DNA of 15,716 nucleotides from Streptosporangiaceae bacterium (GTDB lineage Bacteria; Actinomycetota; Actinomycetes; Streptosporangiales; Streptosporangiaceae), in NCBI GenBank assembly GCA_030040475.1, contig JASHTQ010000511.1, positions 1 through 15,716 of the forward strand, written 5' to 3'. The notes under the pieces are model-generated. The model was given only the letters and a program-made list of their open reading frames with translations, searched no databases and was not told the origin of the DNA. Shown piece by piece: positions 1 through 7,194 of this stretch. The position numbers were made by a program, and so were the translations under genes. Each line of letters opens with the position of its first letter. The first letter of the stretch is position 1.

Positions 1-332
1 AGCGACGGGCCGACGTCATCGACCTCGACCTCGTACACCGTGCGCTTCTCGCCCTCCTTGGTCTCATACGACCGCTGCCGCAGCCGCCCCGACACGATCA
101 CCCGCATCCCCCGCTGCAGGCTCTCCGCCACGTTCTCCGCCGCCTGCCGCCACACATTGCACGTCAGGAACAGGCTGTCGCCGTCCTTCCACTCACCAGT
201 CGCGTTGTCCCGGAAGCGTGGCGTCGACGCCACCCTGAACTTCGCGACCGGCTGACCTGCGGGGGTGAACCGCAGCTCCGGATCATCGACCAGGTTCCCC
301 GCGATCGTGATCTGGGTATCGCCTATTGCCAT
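1..332 (-). CDS. ssb: Single-stranded DNA-binding protein (SSB), 3' end outside window
   Basis: The reverse complement translates to a protein beginning [19 protein letters not shown] and continuing through [30 protein letters not shown] and [13 protein letters not shown]. This is the OB-fold core of actinobacterial SSB (about 110 residues visible). SSB binds single-stranded DNA as a tetramer during replication, recombination and repair. The acidic C-terminal tail that recruits partner proteins lies beyond the left edge, so it cannot be judged. I chose the ATG at 330-332 because a GGGACTTGAG stretch precedes it. An in-frame ATG at 342-344 would add four residues but has no visible ribosome binding site. 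No rpsF or rpsR lies upstream; instead the gene is divergent from a methyltransferase. This may therefore be the second SSB (SsbB-like) of actinomycetes rather than the ribosomal-operon copy; that is inference. Confidence 0.93.
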   Translation of the reverse strand, partial: MAIGDTQITIAGNLVDDPELRFTPAGQPVAKFRVASTPRFRDNATGEWKDGDSLFLTCNVWRQAAENVAESLQRGMRVIVSGRLRQRSYETKEGEKRTVYEVEVDDVGPS

Positions 333-427
333 CTCAAGTCCCATGCTGTACGTGCTGACTGTTTCTACGCGGACACGGTAACTCGGCCCACTGACATTTC
401 GGCGTCCCCGAACCGGGCCGCACTGGC

Positions 428-433
428 TAGCAT
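428..433 (+). promoter_or_regulatory. Candidate -10 box for the THUMP methyltransferase
   Basis: TAGCAT matches the actinobacterial TANNNT -10 pattern. It would start transcription near 440, giving a leader of about 35 nt that contains a GAGG ribosome binding site (462-465) ten bases before the GTG at 476. No convincing -35 is visible, so this is a weak call. Confidence 0.35.
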
Positions 434-475
434 GCTCACCGTGCCAAGCCGACGTGCCCTCGAGGCGGACTGGCG

Positions 476-1630
476 GTGGTGACGATCATCGCCCGGTCGG
501 TTCGCGGGCTCGAATGGGTCGCCGCCGACGAGATCAGCGCGACGCTGCCGCAGGCAACCGGGCTCGCCATGTCGAGCAGGCAGGTCACCTTCCTGCTGCC
601 CGAGCTGACGCTGCCGCTGCTCGGGCTGCGCACAGTCGACGACGTATTCGTCCAGGTGGGCCGCGTGCCGGGGGTGACGGCGAGCAAGCAGGCGCCCGCG
701 GTCGCGGCCGCAGGCACCGCGGACCTGGACTGGGCCGGCGCGCTCGCCCGGCTTGGCGTGATCCGCGCCATCCCGCCGCATCCCCTGCTCGACGTGGTGG
801 CGAGCCTGGAAGGCCGGCGGAACTACAACCGGTTCGCGGTGGAGAACGCGGTCGGGGACATGCTGGCCCGGCGGTTGGGCGGTTCCTACCTCGCCCGCAC
901 CAGCAGCGGGCGGCAGCCGGGCGAGCCGGACCTCATCGTCCGCGTGTTCGTCCGCGGCACCGAGGCGGTGATCGCGGCGGAAGCGGCAGCCCAGCCGCTG
1001 CACCGTCGCGGGTACAAGCAGGAATCAGGTCCGGGCACGTTGCACCCGCCGATGGCCGCGGCGCTCGCCCGGCTGGCCGACCCGGCCCCGGCCGGCACCG
1101 TGGCGGATCCGTTCTGCGGCGACGGGACGATCGCGATCGAGACCGCGCTGTCGTACCCGGCTGCCCGCGTGCTGGCAAGCGACATCGACGACACCCGGCT
1201 GGGTCACGCGGAGCGAAACGCCGCCCGGGCCGGCCTCTCACTGACCCTGCGCCAGGCCGATGCCGCGCGGCTGCCCTGGCCCGACCAGGGCATCGACGCC
1301 GTGATCACCAACCCGCCATGGAACATCGCCGTAGACGCGAGCGGCCTGCTGCGCGGGTCGCTCGACCGGTTCTGGCAGCAGCTACCGCGTCTGCTCACCC
1401 AGGACGGTCGGCTGTGCCTGATCTCCGACGCCGACCTCAACGCGCCCGCGCAGTTGCAACAGATGGGCTACCAGCTCGCGCTTGCGACCCAGGTACGCCT
1501 GGCAGGCCGCGTTTCCCACCTGCTCCTATGCTCACCCCCTGACCAGCTCCCGCCGCACATCCCAGCAGGCCTGGCCACCTGGCGCCGCCGGGCGCTCACA
1601 GCAGGCGTCATCACCGACGCTGGCTTCTGA
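476..1630 (+). CDS. THUMP-domain class I SAM-dependent RNA methyltransferase (Trm14/RlmL-like)
   Basis: The 384-residue protein has an N-terminal THUMP-like RNA-binding region (about 1-170, including [17 protein letters not shown]). The linker [20 protein letters not shown] (175-194) is typical of the RlmL/Trm11/Trm14 group. A Rossmann methyltransferase domain follows: DPFCGDGT (211-218) is the SAM-binding motif, DIDDT (236-240) the acidic loop, and NPPW (279-282) the motif IV signature of methyltransferases that act on an exocyclic amino group of a base. The likely activity is guanine-N2 methylation of tRNA or rRNA; the exact substrate cannot be read from sequence. GTG at 476 is preceded by GAGG at 462-465; a second GTG at 479 is equally possible. 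It is transcribed away from ssb and ends at a convergent gap with hairpins. Confidence 0.85.
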   Translation: MVTIIARSVRGLEWVAADEISATLPQATGLAMSSRQVTFLLPELTLPLLGLRTVDDVFVQVGRVPGVTASKQAPAVAAAGTADLDWAGALARLGVIRAIPPHPLLDVVASLEGRRNYNRFAVENAVGDMLARRLGGSYLARTSSGRQPGEPDLIVRVFVRGTEAVIAAEAAAQPLHRRGYKQESGPGTLHPPMAAALARLADPAPAGTVADPFCGDGTIAIETALSYPAARVLASDIDDTRLGHAERNAARAGLSLTLRQADAARLPWPDQGIDAVITNPPWNIAVDASGLLRGSLDRFWQQLPRLLTQDGRLCLISDADLNAPAQLQQMGYQLALATQVRLAGRVSHLLLCSPPDQLPPHIPAGLATWRRRALTAGVITDAGF

Positions 1631-1669
1631 GCGCTGGCTCCTCCCGACGGCGTCCTGCCATCGTCCCCC

Positions 1670-1686
1670 TCGGCCGCCCTGGCCGA
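1670..1686. terminator. Candidate stem-loop after the methyltransferase gene
   Basis: TCGGCC (1670-1675) and GGCCGA (1681-1686) form a perfect 6-bp stem with a 5-nt loop, 40 bases past the methyltransferase stop. There is no T-run. It lies in the convergent gap 1631-1833, where I see no credible gene. Confidence 0.35.
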
Positions 1687-1774
1687 TTACGTCCGTCCTC
1701 GGGCAGGAGCTGGGGCTGTTACGTATGCCATGAGGATCTCCCGTACCTCCGGCGAACCGCTGCACGTCAGGCAC

Positions 1775-1800
1775 CTGGCTGCCGCTGTCCTGGCAGCCGG
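1775..1800. terminator. Candidate bidirectional stem-loop in the convergent gap
   Basis: GGCTGCC (1777-1783) pairs perfectly with GGCAGCC (1792-1798) around an 8-nt loop. A G-U and a C-G pair extend the stem to nine. It sits between the methyltransferase (+) and the small gene ending at 1834 (-), where a terminator for both transcripts is expected. It has no U-tract, which is common in high-GC actinobacteria. Confidence 0.45.
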
Positions 1801-1833
1801 TAGAAACCCGGAGCCATGCGGCTGCCGTGGTGT

Positions 1834-2064
1834 TCACGCCGGTTCCGGGCCTTCCTGCGTCCCGGCCAGCCGCTCCAGGGCGGTGGCGATCCTGGCCAGC
1901 TCGTCGGCTACGGCAAGCGTGGCGTGGAGCTGCGCAGCCACTAGATCAGGAGGCAGCATGCGGCCCGCGGGCACACGCGCGGGCGCGGGCTCTTGGTCGA
2001 ACCCGGCGAGCGCTTCGGGCTGCGGCTTCGATAGCCGCTCGGCCTCGTGGTAGTGATCGGTCAT
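1834..2064 (-). CDS. Small helical hypothetical protein downstream of the glutamine synthetase homologue
   Basis: The 76-residue product starts MTDHYHEAERLS. It has a Pro/Ala-rich middle and one strongly amphipathic helix near the C-terminus (roughly residues 41-67, through AVADELARIATALERLA). I do not recognise the family. The ATG at 2062-2064 is preceded by GGTGG a few bases upstream. The frame stays open upstream to 2130, inside the 3' end of the preceding gene, so a longer form is possible. It lies 38 nt downstream of the glutamine synthetase-like gene on the same strand and probably shares its transcript. The helix could be a partner-binding or dimerisation segment; no enzymatic motif is visible. 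The opposite-strand frame across this stretch looks like a shadow. Confidence 0.55.
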   Translation of the reverse strand: MTDHYHEAERLSKPQPEALAGFDQEPAPARVPAGRMLPPDLVAAQLHATLAVADELARIATALERLAGTQEGPEPA

Positions 2065-2102
2065 CCGGCCACCGTCCTGCGTTGGTTCGGCGAGGCTGCC
2101 GC

Positions 2103-3503
2103 CTACATCTTCGTGAAGTGCTGGAAGCATTCGTAGTAGGGGTCGGTGGAGTGGGCGAAGTGGGCCGCCTCCGAGCGCTTGACCGCCAGGTAGGCCGTGC
2201 TGCGCAGCGGGCCGAGGACGTCCATCATCAGCTCGTCGGCGACCAGCGCGTCCAGGGCCGCGTTGAGCGAGGCGGGCAGCCGGTGGGTGCCTCCGGCGGC
2301 TCGCTCGGCGTCGCTGAGGGTGGCCGGGTCCACGTTCACCGCCTCGCCCGGGTCAAGCTTGCTGCGGATGCCGTCCAGGCCCGCGTAGATGACCGCGCCG
2401 AGCGCCAGGTAGGGGTTCGCGCTGGAGTCGGAGGGCTTCAGCTCCAGGTTGACCGAGCTCTCCGGGTCCCCGCGCAGCGGCGAGCAGATCCGGATCGCGG
2501 CCTCCCTGTTGTCCATCCCGTAGCAGGTGTACGCGCTGGCCCACATCTGCGGCGCGAGCCGCCGGTAGCTGTTCACGCTGGCGCAGGTCAGCGCGACCAG
2601 CGCGGGCAGGTGGGCGAGCAGGCCGCCGATGAAGTGATAACCGACCTGGGACAGGCCGTTGCGGTCGGTCGGGTCCGCGAACGAGTTACGCCCGCCCGGG
2701 GCGCCGTCTGGGAGGATGTCCGTCAGTGAGACGTGCAGGTGAGTACCGTTTCCGGCCTGGTCCGGAATCGGCTTGGGGGCCAGGCTGGCCCACAGGCCGC
2801 GCCGGAACGCCACCCCGCGGACGGTCTCCCGGTAGAGCACGTGGTTGTCGGCGGCGCGCAGCGCGTCGGCGTGCCGGACGGAGAGCTCGTGCTGGCCGTG
2901 GCCGAGTTCGGGGTAATAGTGCTCGACCGTGAGATCCTGCGCCTCGAGCGCGGCGACGAGCTCCATCGCGAAGTCGTGAGCCAGGTGGAAGCCGGTGGCG
3001 GAGTAGCACAGGCTGTCGTCGATCGGGATCAGGCGGTCGGGGATCGACGGGCCCGCGGGGGAGGATTCGCGCCGGCCGAGGGTGAACTCCGGCTCGAACG
3101 CGGCCTGCATCGCGTATCCCTCGCCCGCCAGCTCGACGATGGCCTGCTTGAGGAACGTCCGCGGGCAGGCCTCCCACGGCGATCCGTCCGGCCGCACCAG
3201 GTCGGCCAGCATCGCCCCGGCGCCCGGGGCGTAGGGGAGCACCACGAAGGTGTCCGGGTCGGGCACGATCCGGACCTCGCCGACCGGGCCCATCCCGGTC
3301 ACCGGCTGTAGCTGGTCGAGCATGGACATGGCCATCATGGCCACCGTGTGCCCGATGCCGCTTGCCATCCGCTCCCGCAGCCGCGACGTGCCCGCGGCCT
3401 TGCCGCGGATGATCCCGCCGTGGTCGGCGTAGAGGAAGCGGACCAGGCGCAGCTGTTCCTGGCTGGTCCGCTCCATCACCGTTTCGATCGCTCCGTCTGC
3501 CAT
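2103..3503 (-). CDS. Glutamine synthetase family protein (GlnA-like ligase, substrate uncertain)
   Basis: From the ATG at 3503 the protein has 466 residues, the usual size of a class I glutamine synthetase. Visible family motifs are the metal-site EPEF (137-140), E199 and E206 within ELGHGQHEL, the ATP/metal motif GNGTHLHVS (251-259), NSYRRLAPQMW, and NPYLALGAVIYAGLDGI near the C-terminus. The NLYDLP-type loop carrying the regulatory adenylylated tyrosine in true GlnA is absent after that last motif. This points to the GlnA-like gamma-glutamyl ligases (acting on polyamines, ethanolamine or other amines) rather than the main nitrogen-assimilating enzyme; the substrate is inference. The start is uncertain: a TTG at 3509 and an ATG at 3476 are in frame and no strong ribosome binding site separates them. 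A 76-aa gene follows 38 nt downstream. Confidence 0.87.
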   Translation of the reverse strand: MADGAIETVMERTSQEQLRLVRFLYADHGGIIRGKAAGTSRLRERMASGIGHTVAMMAMSMLDQLQPVTGMGPVGEVRIVPDPDTFVVLPYAPGAGAMLADLVRPDGSPWEACPRTFLKQAIVELAGEGYAMQAAFEPEFTLGRRESSPAGPSIPDRLIPIDDSLCYSATGFHLAHDFAMELVAALEAQDLTVEHYYPELGHGQHELSVRHADALRAADNHVLYRETVRGVAFRRGLWASLAPKPIPDQAGNGTHLHVSLTDILPDGAPGGRNSFADPTDRNGLSQVGYHFIGGLLAHLPALVALTCASVNSYRRLAPQMWASAYTCYGMDNREAAIRICSPLRGDPESSVNLELKPSDSSANPYLALGAVIYAGLDGIRSKLDPGEAVNVDPATLSDAERAAGGTHRLPASLNAALDALVADELMMDVLGPLRSTAYLAVKRSEAAHFAHSTDPYYECFQHFTKM

Positions 3504-3535
3504 GCACAATGGGTAGCACGACTAAGCCCGTCACG

Positions 3536-3541
3536 TACAGT
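3536..3541 (+). promoter_or_regulatory. Candidate -10 box for the DUF1707 gene
   Basis: TACAGT fits TANNNT in the divergent region between the glutamine synthetase homologue and the DUF1707 gene. It would give a leader of about 50 nt carrying GAGGGA (3582-3587). I could not identify a -35 or a convincing box for the opposite gene. Confidence 0.3.
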
Positions 3542-3598
3542 CGACGACCAAGCCAGTGGCGCCCGGAGCCGCGCCGACGGCGAGGGAAGACAGGACCC

Positions 3599-4183
3599 AT
3601 GAGCCCACGGCAGGCGCCCCGAGACCTGCGAGCGTCGGATGCTGACCGTGACCGCGTCCTCGCGCTGCTCGCGGAGGCGATGAGCGACGGGCGTATTACC
3701 CAGCAAGAACACGCCGAACGAATGCAGCGCGCCTGCTCGGCAAGGACACTCGGCGAGCTGGCGGAGCTGACCGCCGACCTGGCGGCGCCGTCCGCGCAGC
3801 CGGTTCGCCTTGACGGCGGCCGGATGATCACCGGCCTGTTCGGGCCAGCCCGCCGTGACGGCCGTTGGGTGGTTCCGGAGACACTCACGGTGACCGCGAT
3901 GGCCGGGGAGGTGGAGGTCGACTTCACCCAGGCGATCCTTCAGGCCAGCCGGGTGCTGCTGTACGCGACGGCGATCGGCGGGCGGATCCGGCTGATCGTG
4001 CCCGACGGGGTATCGGTGGTCGTGACCGGGCACGTGGTCCTCGGCCGAAGGCGCGGCCACACCCCGCCCCCCGCGGGTCCCGACACCCCGGTGATCGACG
4101 TCCGCGCCCTGGTCATCGGCGGCGAACTCGCGGTGCGCACCCCGCCAAGGAGCCGCCGTTTCCGCCTGTTCAGCCGAAGCTGA
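3599..4183 (+). CDS. DUF1707 / LiaF-C-like cell-envelope protein
   Basis: From the ATG at 3599 the product has 194 residues. Residues about 9-60 (RASDADRDRVLALLAEAMSD through ELAELTADL) are a DUF1707 (SHOCT-like) domain, common at the N-terminus of small actinobacterial envelope-associated proteins. The second half (VTAMAGEVEVDFTQA, GGRIRLIVPDGVSVVV, VIDVRALVIGGELAVRT) resembles the beta-helical LiaF C-terminal fold (DUF2154), which in Firmicutes modulates a cell-wall stress two-component system. There is no transmembrane segment, so it is probably cytoplasmic or peripheral. GAGGGA at 3582-3587 supports this start over an in-frame ATG 90 bases upstream, whose extra Arg/Pro-rich residues look non-coding. 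The function is unknown; a link to envelope stress is inference from the domains. Confidence 0.83.
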   Translation: MSPRQAPRDLRASDADRDRVLALLAEAMSDGRITQQEHAERMQRACSARTLGELAELTADLAAPSAQPVRLDGGRMITGLFGPARRDGRWVVPETLTVTAMAGEVEVDFTQAILQASRVLLYATAIGGRIRLIVPDGVSVVVTGHVVLGRRRGHTPPPAGPDTPVIDVRALVIGGELAVRTPPRSRRFRLFSRS

Positions 4184-4198
4184 GGCCCCTCCCAGCGC

Positions 4199-4250
4199 AA
4201 TGAAACCCGGCTTCCAGCACCTCCCAGGGTCGTGAATCCGGGGTTTCATT
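4199..4250. terminator. Long inverted repeat between convergent DUF1707 gene and glpX
   Basis: AATGAAACCC (4199-4208) is perfectly complementary to GGGTTTCATT (4241-4250), leaving a 32-nt loop. The loop contains a smaller ACC..GGT stem. The repeat fills the 84-bp gap between two converging genes, so a bidirectional terminator is the simplest reading. There is no T-run, and the A/T-rich arms are atypical here. Confidence 0.5.
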
Positions 4251-4267
4251 CCGCGAAAAGGAACGGC

Positions 4268-5284
4268 TCAGTCGAAGTTGACCGCCGAGTAGGCGCGGAG
4301 CTTCCAGAGCTGGTGCTCGCTGATGATGTTGCGGATGGTGCCGGAGCGAGAGCGCATGACCAGCGAGTGAGTCGTCGCGTGGCCGCGGCGGTATCGCACG
4401 CCGCCGACCAGTTCGCCGTCGGTGATCCCGGAGGCCGCGAAGAACACGTCGTCCGACGTGACCAGGTCGTCGGTGGTGAGCACGCGGTCCAGGTCGAGGC
4501 CGGCGTCCAGCGCGCGGCGGCGTTCCTCGTCGTCCTTGGGCGCCAGCTTGCCCATGATGACCCCGCCGAGGCACTTCAGCGCGCAGGCGGCGATGATGCC
4601 CTCCGGCGTCCCGCCGATGCCGAGCATCAGGTCGATGCCGGTGCCCTCGCGGGCGGCCATGATGGCGCCCGCCACGTCTCCGTCGGTGATCAGGTGGATG
4701 CGGGCGCCGGTACGGCGGACCTCGGCGATCAGCTCGGCGTGCCGCGGGCGGTCCAGGATGACCACGGTGACGTCCTGGGGTGAGCAGGCCTTGCCCCTGG
4801 CGACCGCGAGGACGTTGGCCGCGGGCGGTGCCTCGATGTCCACCATGCCCGCCGCCTCCGGCCCGGTGGCCAGTTTGGACATGTAGAAAACGGCCGAGGG
4901 GTCGTACATCGAGCCGCGGTCGGCCACGGCGAGGACCGAGATCGCGTTCGGCATGCCGTTGGCGCACAGCCGGGTGCCGTCGATCGGGTCGACCGCGACG
5001 TCGCAGGCCGGGCCCGTGCCATCACCCACCTCCTCGCCGTTGAACAGCATCGGGGCCTTGTCCTTCTCGCCCTCGCCGATGACGACCACGCCGCGCATCG
5101 ACACCGAGTTGATCAGCATCCGCATGGCGTTCACCGCCGCGCCGTCGGCCCCGTTCTTGTCGCCCCGGCCCACCCACCTGGCCGCCGCCATCGCCCCGGC
5201 CTCGGTGACCCTGGCCAGCTCGAGCGCCAGGTTGCGGTCGGGGGCCTGGCTGGCCGGCTCGTGTTCCTGCTGCTCCGCGGTCAT
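4268..5284 (-). CDS. glpX: Class II fructose-1,6-bisphosphatase
   Basis: GlpX hydrolyses fructose 1,6-bisphosphate to fructose 6-phosphate, the committed step of gluconeogenesis and the main FBPase of many actinobacteria. The 338 residues match the family length. Signature motifs are [12 protein letters not shown] (36-47), [15 protein letters not shown] (70-84), the metal-binding DPIDGT (99-104), [10 protein letters not shown] and GIGGTPEG. The enzyme is cytoplasmic and metal dependent. ATG at 5284 has a strong GGAAGGAA ribosome binding site (reverse strand, 5291-5298) at six-base spacing. A -10-like TAGGAT (5318-5323, minus strand) gives a short leader. It is divergent from the DUF4245 gene, the same arrangement as M. 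tuberculosis Rv1099c/Rv1100. Confidence 0.97.
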   Translation of the reverse strand: MTAEQQEHEPASQAPDRNLALELARVTEAGAMAAARWVGRGDKNGADGAAVNAMRMLINSVSMRGVVVIGEGEKDKAPMLFNGEEVGDGTGPACDVAVDPIDGTRLCANGMPNAISVLAVADRGSMYDPSAVFYMSKLATGPEAAGMVDIEAPPAANVLAVARGKACSPQDVTVVILDRPRHAELIAEVRRTGARIHLITDGDVAGAIMAAREGTGIDLMLGIGGTPEGIIAACALKCLGGVIMGKLAPKDDEERRRALDAGLDLDRVLTTDDLVTSDDVFFAASGITDGELVGGVRYRRGHATTHSLVMRSRSGTIRNIISEHQLWKLRAYSAVNFD

Positions 5285-5317
5285 AGCTAGTTCCTTCCCC
5301 GCTGGGCCCGTGTAGTG

Positions 5318-5323
5318 ATCCTA
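5318..5323 (-). promoter_or_regulatory. Candidate glpX -10 box
   Basis: Read on the minus strand this is TAGGAT, predicting initiation near 5311 and a leader of about 27 nt ending in the GGAAGGAA site. The box lies inside a short imperfect inverted repeat, GTAG...CTAC (5313-5325), which could be an operator; that is speculative. Confidence 0.4.
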
Positions 5324-5358
5324 CGCAGCGACCGCCCGGTCCACCCTGCGGGCGGCGT

Positions 5359-5364
5359 TAGCCT
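5359..5364 (+). promoter_or_regulatory. Candidate leaderless promoter -10 of the DUF4245 gene
   Basis: TAGCCT lies eight bases before the GTG at 5373, and no ribosome binding site separates them. The spacing predicts initiation at or beside the start codon, giving a leaderless mRNA as is common in actinobacteria. No clear -35 is seen. Confidence 0.45.
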
Positions 5365-5372
5365 GGGCAGTT

Positions 5373-5900
5373 GTGAACAGGGTGCCGCGGGCAGGGGTGT
5401 CCGCGCTTGGCTGCCTGCTGGCCGCCGCCGCCATCGTGGTGGCGATCCCGATGTCGCATGCCGCAGAACCCGCCGCCATCAGCTACCGCAGCGACCTGAC
5501 CGGCCTGGTCAGGCTGGCGCCGTACCCGGCGGTCGCACCGGCGGGCCTGCCGGGATCGTGGGTGCCGGTCAGCTCCGGCCTGGCCGTGGGCGGCGCGAAC
5601 GGCGCGGGCACCGTCACCTGGTCGCTGGGCTACACGACCCCCGACGGCTCGCTGGCATCGCTCGAGGAGACCAACGCGAGCCCCGCCGCGTTCATCCGGC
5701 GGATGACCAATAGCGGGACGGCGTCAGGATCCGCCCGGCTCACCGGGCGGACCTGGACCCTCGTCTCGACCCCGTCGCGGGGCCAGCGATCGATGTATTA
5801 CACCGCCCCCGGCGGGCGGTTCACGCTGGTCGTCACCGGCAACGCAACCTGGGCTCAGCTGCGTGAGCTCGCCGCCTCGCTACACCCGGCCGCCTGCTGA
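5373..5900 (+). CDS. DUF4245 domain membrane-anchored protein
   Basis: The 175-residue product begins with a short basic stretch (MNRVPRAG) and one hydrophobic segment (about 9-30, ending at SHAAEPAA). That segment is either a signal peptide or a membrane anchor. The exported part contains YRSDLTGLVRLAPYPAVAP, LPGSWVPVSSGLAV, GTVTWSLGYTTPDGSLASLE, GRTWTLVSTPSRGQRSMYY and a C-terminal LVVTGNATWAQLRELAASL. This pattern matches DUF4245, an actinobacterial family typically encoded opposite glpX. Function is unknown; the protein is probably extracytoplasmic. GTG at 5373 is the likely start because a -10-like box sits just upstream. The last 21 bases overlap the 3' end of the convergent yihY gene. 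The single Cys is the final residue, so it is not a lipobox. Confidence 0.85.
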   Translation: MNRVPRAGVSALGCLLAAAAIVVAIPMSHAAEPAAISYRSDLTGLVRLAPYPAVAPAGLPGSWVPVSSGLAVGGANGAGTVTWSLGYTTPDGSLASLEETNASPAAFIRRMTNSGTASGSARLTGRTWTLVSTPSRGQRSMYYTAPGGRFTLVVTGNATWAQLRELAASLHPAAC

Positions 5901-7043
5901 GCCGGCCCCTTCCTGGCTGGCAGGCTCCGAGCTGCCGCTATCGGCGCTGACGGGATGCGATCCGGGGTCAGGCTCGGCACGCGGCCCGGGGACACGACCC
6001 TTCGCGCGTCTCCTGACGTGGCGCTTCGCGGGCGGCGAGACCTCGTCCGGGGTGCGGGGGGTCCGCGCCGACTCGGCCACTCCGAGCTCGCGGTCGTGGA
6101 ACGTCACCTCGATGTGCTGCTCGGGGCGGCGCTGGTTCTGCAGGGCCTGCAGCGCCATGCTGGCCCGGTCGGCCTCGGTGAGCGGCGGCTGCACGATGGC
6201 CCGCGGCCATAGCCGCCGCGCGAGCACCACGTTGATCTCGGCGCAGTACACGGTGACCTCCACCGCCAGGTAAATCCAGGCAATCAGGCCCAGCACGGTG
6301 GCGAACACGCCGTAGACGGAGTCGCTGTGCAGGTAGTGGTGAATCAGGTAGGTGCCAACCACCTGCAGCACCGTCCACAAGATGCCGCCCGCGATCGCCC
6401 CCGGCAGCAGGCTGCCCGTGGGCACGCCCTTCGGGGTCAGCACCCGGAACGCGCCGATGTACATGCCCGCGTTGACCGCCGCCGCCCCGGCCTCGGCCAG
6501 CACGACGAACACCAATGCCTTGTGGCCATAGGTGTTCAGGCTGGCCAGCAGCGTGGTCACGATCACCCCGCCGCCAAGGAGGCAGAGGAACAGCAGCGCC
6601 CGCCCTAGCCGCTGCACATAGCCGGGCCTCGCCGGTCCCGGCAGATTCCACACCTGCTCCATGGTGAACAGGCCGGACTGTGCCAGCCCGGTCGATCCCC
6701 AGATCAGGCCGAGCAGGCCGACGATCAGCCCGATGACGCTCGCTCGCTTGAGCTGGTGCACGTTCTCGGTCAGCGTGCGGCCGATGAGCGGCACCTGGCT
6801 CGCCACGGCGTTGAGGGCATCGGCACGGAACGACTGGTCGGCCGACGCGATCAGGCCGAGGATCGTCGTCAGCACGAGCAGCAGCGGGAACATGGCGACA
6901 AAGGCGGAGTACGCCAGGTTGGAGACGAGCACGCCGCCGTTGTCGTCGCCGTATTTCTTTACCACCCCGAAGACGAAGGCCGTCGCGGTGTACCGCCGCT
7001 GGGTGGCGTCCACCCGCCTGATCACCCGCTCGACTGGATTCAT
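5880..7043 (-). CDS. YihY/virulence factor BrkB family membrane protein
   Basis: The 387-residue protein has about six hydrophobic segments in the first 290 residues. Family landmarks include NLAYSAFVAMFPLLLVLTT near residues 42-60, GLLGLIWGSTGLAQSG, the PKGVPTGSLLPGAIAGGILW loop and VFATVLGLIAWIYLAVEVTVYCAEIN. This is the YihY/BrkB (formerly mis-annotated ribonuclease BN) inner-membrane family, whose transport or envelope role is unresolved. After about residue 295 a basic, Pro/Ser-rich cytoplasmic tail of about 90 residues follows, probably disordered. ATG at 7043 is preceded by a weak AAGG. It lies downstream of xseB on the same strand with a 138-bp gap holding the 14-bp array, so co-transcription is uncertain. 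It overlaps the DUF4245 gene tail by 21 bp. Confidence 0.9.
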   Translation of the reverse strand: MNPVERVIRRVDATQRRYTATAFVFGVVKKYGDDNGGVLVSNLAYSAFVAMFPLLLVLTTILGLIASADQSFRADALNAVASQVPLIGRTLTENVHQLKRASVIGLIVGLLGLIWGSTGLAQSGLFTMEQVWNLPGPARPGYVQRLGRALLFLCLLGGGVIVTTLLASLNTYGHKALVFVVLAEAGAAAVNAGMYIGAFRVLTPKGVPTGSLLPGAIAGGILWTVLQVVGTYLIHHYLHSDSVYGVFATVLGLIAWIYLAVEVTVYCAEINVVLARRLWPRAIVQPPLTEADRASMALQALQNQRRPEQHIEVTFHDRELGVAESARTPRTPDEVSPPAKRHVRRRAKGRVPGPRAEPDPGSHPVSADSGSSEPASQEGAGSAGGRV

Positions 7044-7072
7044 CGCGCGCCGCCTTGCTTCCGCCTGCCCGT

Positions 7073-7089
7073 CCGCTGCCCAGCAGCGG
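7073..7089. terminator. Short perfect stem-loop between xseB and yihY
   Basis: CCGCTGC (7073-7079) pairs perfectly with GCAGCGG (7083-7089) around a 3-nt loop. It could end the xse operon transcript or be a leader structure for yihY, which starts 30 bases further on. It has no T-run. Confidence 0.35.
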
Positions 7090-7124
7090 GCCGGCCAAAC
7101 TCGGCCACCGCAGGTCAGGCTGGT

Positions 7125-7194
7125 GCCAGGAGTAATGAGGCAGGAGTGATGTGCCAGAAACAGTGAGGCAGAAGTAATCCGTCAGAACGGAGTT
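7125..7194. repeat. 14-bp periodic tandem array between xseB and yihY
   Basis: Four consecutive 14-mers occupy 7125-7180: GCCAGGAGTAATGA, GGCAGGAGTGATGT, GCCAGAAACAGTGA and GGCAGAAGTAATCC. A decayed fifth (7181-7194) begins GTCAGAA and runs into the end of xseB. Every unit carries CAGRA in the same phase (CAG at 7127, 7141, 7155, 7169, 7183). Units 1+2 and 3+4 also align as a 28-bp duplication (7123-7150 and 7151-7178, 22 of 28 identical). This is the only obvious non-coding tandem array with such strict phase in the window. Function is unknown; protein-binding repeats or simple slippage are both possible. Confidence 0.75.

Noticed and set aside
454..1542. Long open frame overlapping the THUMP methyltransferase in another frame
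   Set aside because: Its translation is Arg/Gly/Pro-rich and matches no family, while the alternative frame has clear methyltransferase motifs. It is a high-GC shadow.
1730..2053. Plus-strand frame opposite the 76-aa gene
   Set aside because: It is antisense to a more plausible helical protein that is co-directional with the glutamine synthetase homologue, and it lacks a ribosome binding site.
7123..7178. Possible CRISPR-like repeats
   Set aside because: The units are contiguous 14/28-mers with no unique spacers, so this is a tandem array and not CRISPR.
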